Source of the DNA: Serripes groenlandicus
Lineage: Eukaryota; Mollusca; Bivalvia; Cardiida; Cardiidae
NCBI GenBank assembly: GCA_031761405.1
Contig: JASEVX010000007.1
Coordinates: forward strand, 30,468,859-30,532,858
Length of the DNA: 64,000 bases
Direction: 5' to 3'
Shown here: piece by piece, positions 62,662 through 64,000 of the stretch
How positions within the stretch are numbered: the first letter of the stretch is position 1
Layout: each line of letters starts with the position of its first letter
Program-made: the position numbers and the translations under genes
The notes under the pieces: generated by a model
The model's input: the letters and a program-made list of their open reading frames with translations, nothing else
What the model was told of the DNA's origin: nothing
Database searches by the model: none

Positions 62662-62814
62662 CCCTTTCCCACATACAACAAATCTGCAGCAGATGACTTG
62701 CAAAACTTCAAGGCAAAAACATGAAAACTATCTATAAATGCAGGTATATCCTTTTGTCACAATTTATTCAAAAGCCTTGTGGTGTGTCAGTAATCCTATG
62801 TATGTGGGAAAGGG
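62662..62814. mobile_element. Shortened MITE
   Basis: CCCTTTCCCACATACAAC, CTGCAGCAGATGAC and GTATGTGGGAAAGGG; central hairpin reduced to a TCCTTTTGTCACAATT arm. From 62820 to 63005 nothing is seen. Confidence 0.8.
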
Positions 62815-63008
62815 TTATATCAACCAGCTACAGAGGCCTGCATAAGGCAACATGAAGAGGATTCTATTTAATATTCCACATTTGTTTGAATATGGTGGTC
62901 GCTTTATTGCACACGCAGTGACTTAAATGACCATTTCTTCAATTATAATACATTTTGTGTTCACAGACAATCTAATGAGTTTTAGGCAATACAAAGAAAC
63001 ATGAACAT

Positions 63009-63490
63009 GAACAAGCCTTTTTTGTGAAGAAGAAGTCAAGACACAGTTAATAAACCATTACCATGAAGCATGGACAAGACTTGTTTGTGCAGGGGAAGTC
63101 AAGACACAGTTCATAAACCATAACCATGAACAAGCCTTGTATGTGCAGGGGTAGTCAAGACACAGTTCATAAACCATAACCATGAACAAGCCTTGTATGT
63201 GCAGGGGAAGTCAAGACACAGTTCATAAACCATAACCATGAACAATCCTTGTATGTGCAGGGAAAGTCAAGACACAGTTCATAAACCATAACCATGAACA
63301 ATCCTTGTATGTGCAGGGGAAGTCAAGACGCAGTTCATAAACCATAACCATGAACAAGCCTTGTTTGTGCAGGGGATAAGTCAAGACACAGTTCATAAAC
63401 CATTGTCTTGAAGCATAAACAAGCCTTGCTTGTGAAGAGAAGTCAAGACACAGTTCATAAACCATTGTCTTGAAGCATAAACAAATCTTG
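63009..63490. repeat. Minisatellite, 56-bp period
   Basis: GAACAAGCC/GAACAATCC starts at 63128, 63184, 63240, 63296 and 63352, exactly 56 bp apart, each followed by GTGCAGGGGAAGTCAAGAC and CAGTTCATAAACCATAAC. Outer units vary in length. The 80-codon minus ORF across it is a by-product of the repeat. Confidence 0.95.
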
Positions 63491-63631
63491 TCTTTAAGGG
63501 AAGTTCATATTTAAGACTATGGTCAACAAGTGTTTGCGTATGAAAGACAAGAGACACACACAGTCGATCTATAGAGTAATATCATGAAACATGTACATAC
63601 TTTTATTCATGTAGGGGAAGATGAATCTTAA

Positions 63632-63853
63632 CCCTTTCCCTTATACGGCAATTCTGCAGCAGACAACTTTGAACGTATTTTGTAAAAAAATAAAAAATCT
63701 CCATGATTGAATGGATAACCTATGACAAAAAGTGGAAAACATTGTGACAAAAAGAGAAATTGCACGTTTTGTGCAATTTCTTCTTTTGTCACTATGTTTT
63801 CAAAAAGTCGTCTGATGCAGAGGTGTCAGAAAGCGTCTATATGAGGGAAAGGG
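63632..63853 (+). mobile_element. Full-length 222-bp TTAA MITE
   Basis: TTAA both sides. CCCTTTCCCTTATACGGC to TATGAGGGAAAGGG. Hairpin AAATTGCACGTTTTGTGCAATTT intact. The last 150 bases of the window hold no further feature. Confidence 0.95.
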
Positions 63854-64000
63854 TTAAAGACTGAATTGTAGGAAAAACATGCATTATTAAGTTCTATATG
63901 TAACTGAAAACGTTTCTCTGCATGTCATTTGAAAGACAAAATTTAACATCTTAAAGCAATTTCTTAAGAATTTAAAAACTAATCATTTGCCAACAATTAA

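Noticed and set aside
63223..63465. 80-codon ORF with repeated peptide
   Set aside because: By-product of the 56-bp minisatellite.

Overview
The window looks like non-coding DNA from an animal genome, most likely a mollusc and probably a bivalve. The reasons are its AT-rich composition, tRNA-derived SINEs with a shared internal domain, tandem-core repeats ending in GACGGACGGAC runs, and a DIRS-type retrotransposon. The species call is inference. No complete host gene could be recognised. Almost every short open frame lies inside a repeat and is not a gene.

The dominant component is one family of short inverted-repeat elements (about 220 bp, MITE-like). They begin TTAA-CCCTTTCCC(T/A)CATA and end with the reverse complement plus TTAA. 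By eye there are roughly 80 full, partial or degenerate copies from position 20 to 63853. Young copies are exactly or nearly 222 bp. They carry a CTGCAGCAGACGACTTT / AAAGTCGTCTGCTGCAG pair and a central hairpin of about 30 bp stem. The TTAA flanks and CCC ends suggest mobilisation by a piggyBac-type transposase, none of which is encoded here. Several copies sit in chains sharing a single TTAA.

A second layer is a group of tandem-core elements that start AACAAG. Many end in a terminal hairpin plus GAGCTAAAAA (141-1350, 6569-7680, 12288-13719, 27648-28598, 35672-36303, 47305-47468, 49910-50321, 52793-53970). Their architecture recalls Helitron/Helentron-related non-autonomous elements. A third layer is tRNA-derived SINEs, several with clear target-site duplications. 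A fourth is a 247-bp palindromic element with CGAGGGCTTGGCG ends (three copies, one split by a nested insertion). Smaller palindrome families and minisatellites complete the set.

The largest single element is a DIRS-like retrotransposon on the minus strand (37211-43828). It has about 147-bp inverted terminal repeats, an internal complementary region joining copies of both ends, gag-like ORFs, a frameshifted reverse transcriptase and a remnant of the tyrosine recombinase. A 1.15-kb piece of its gag region is tandemly duplicated. RNase H and the catalytic part of the recombinase are missing, so the copy looks dead.

A few short stretches outside repeats have exon-like properties (19818-19869, 23676-23731 and 29918-30016 on the minus strand; 46550-46693 on the plus strand). 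They are reported as low-confidence candidates. The sequence has one assembly gap of 200 N (15453-15652), which appears to fall inside the terminal repeat of a MITE and may be artificial.
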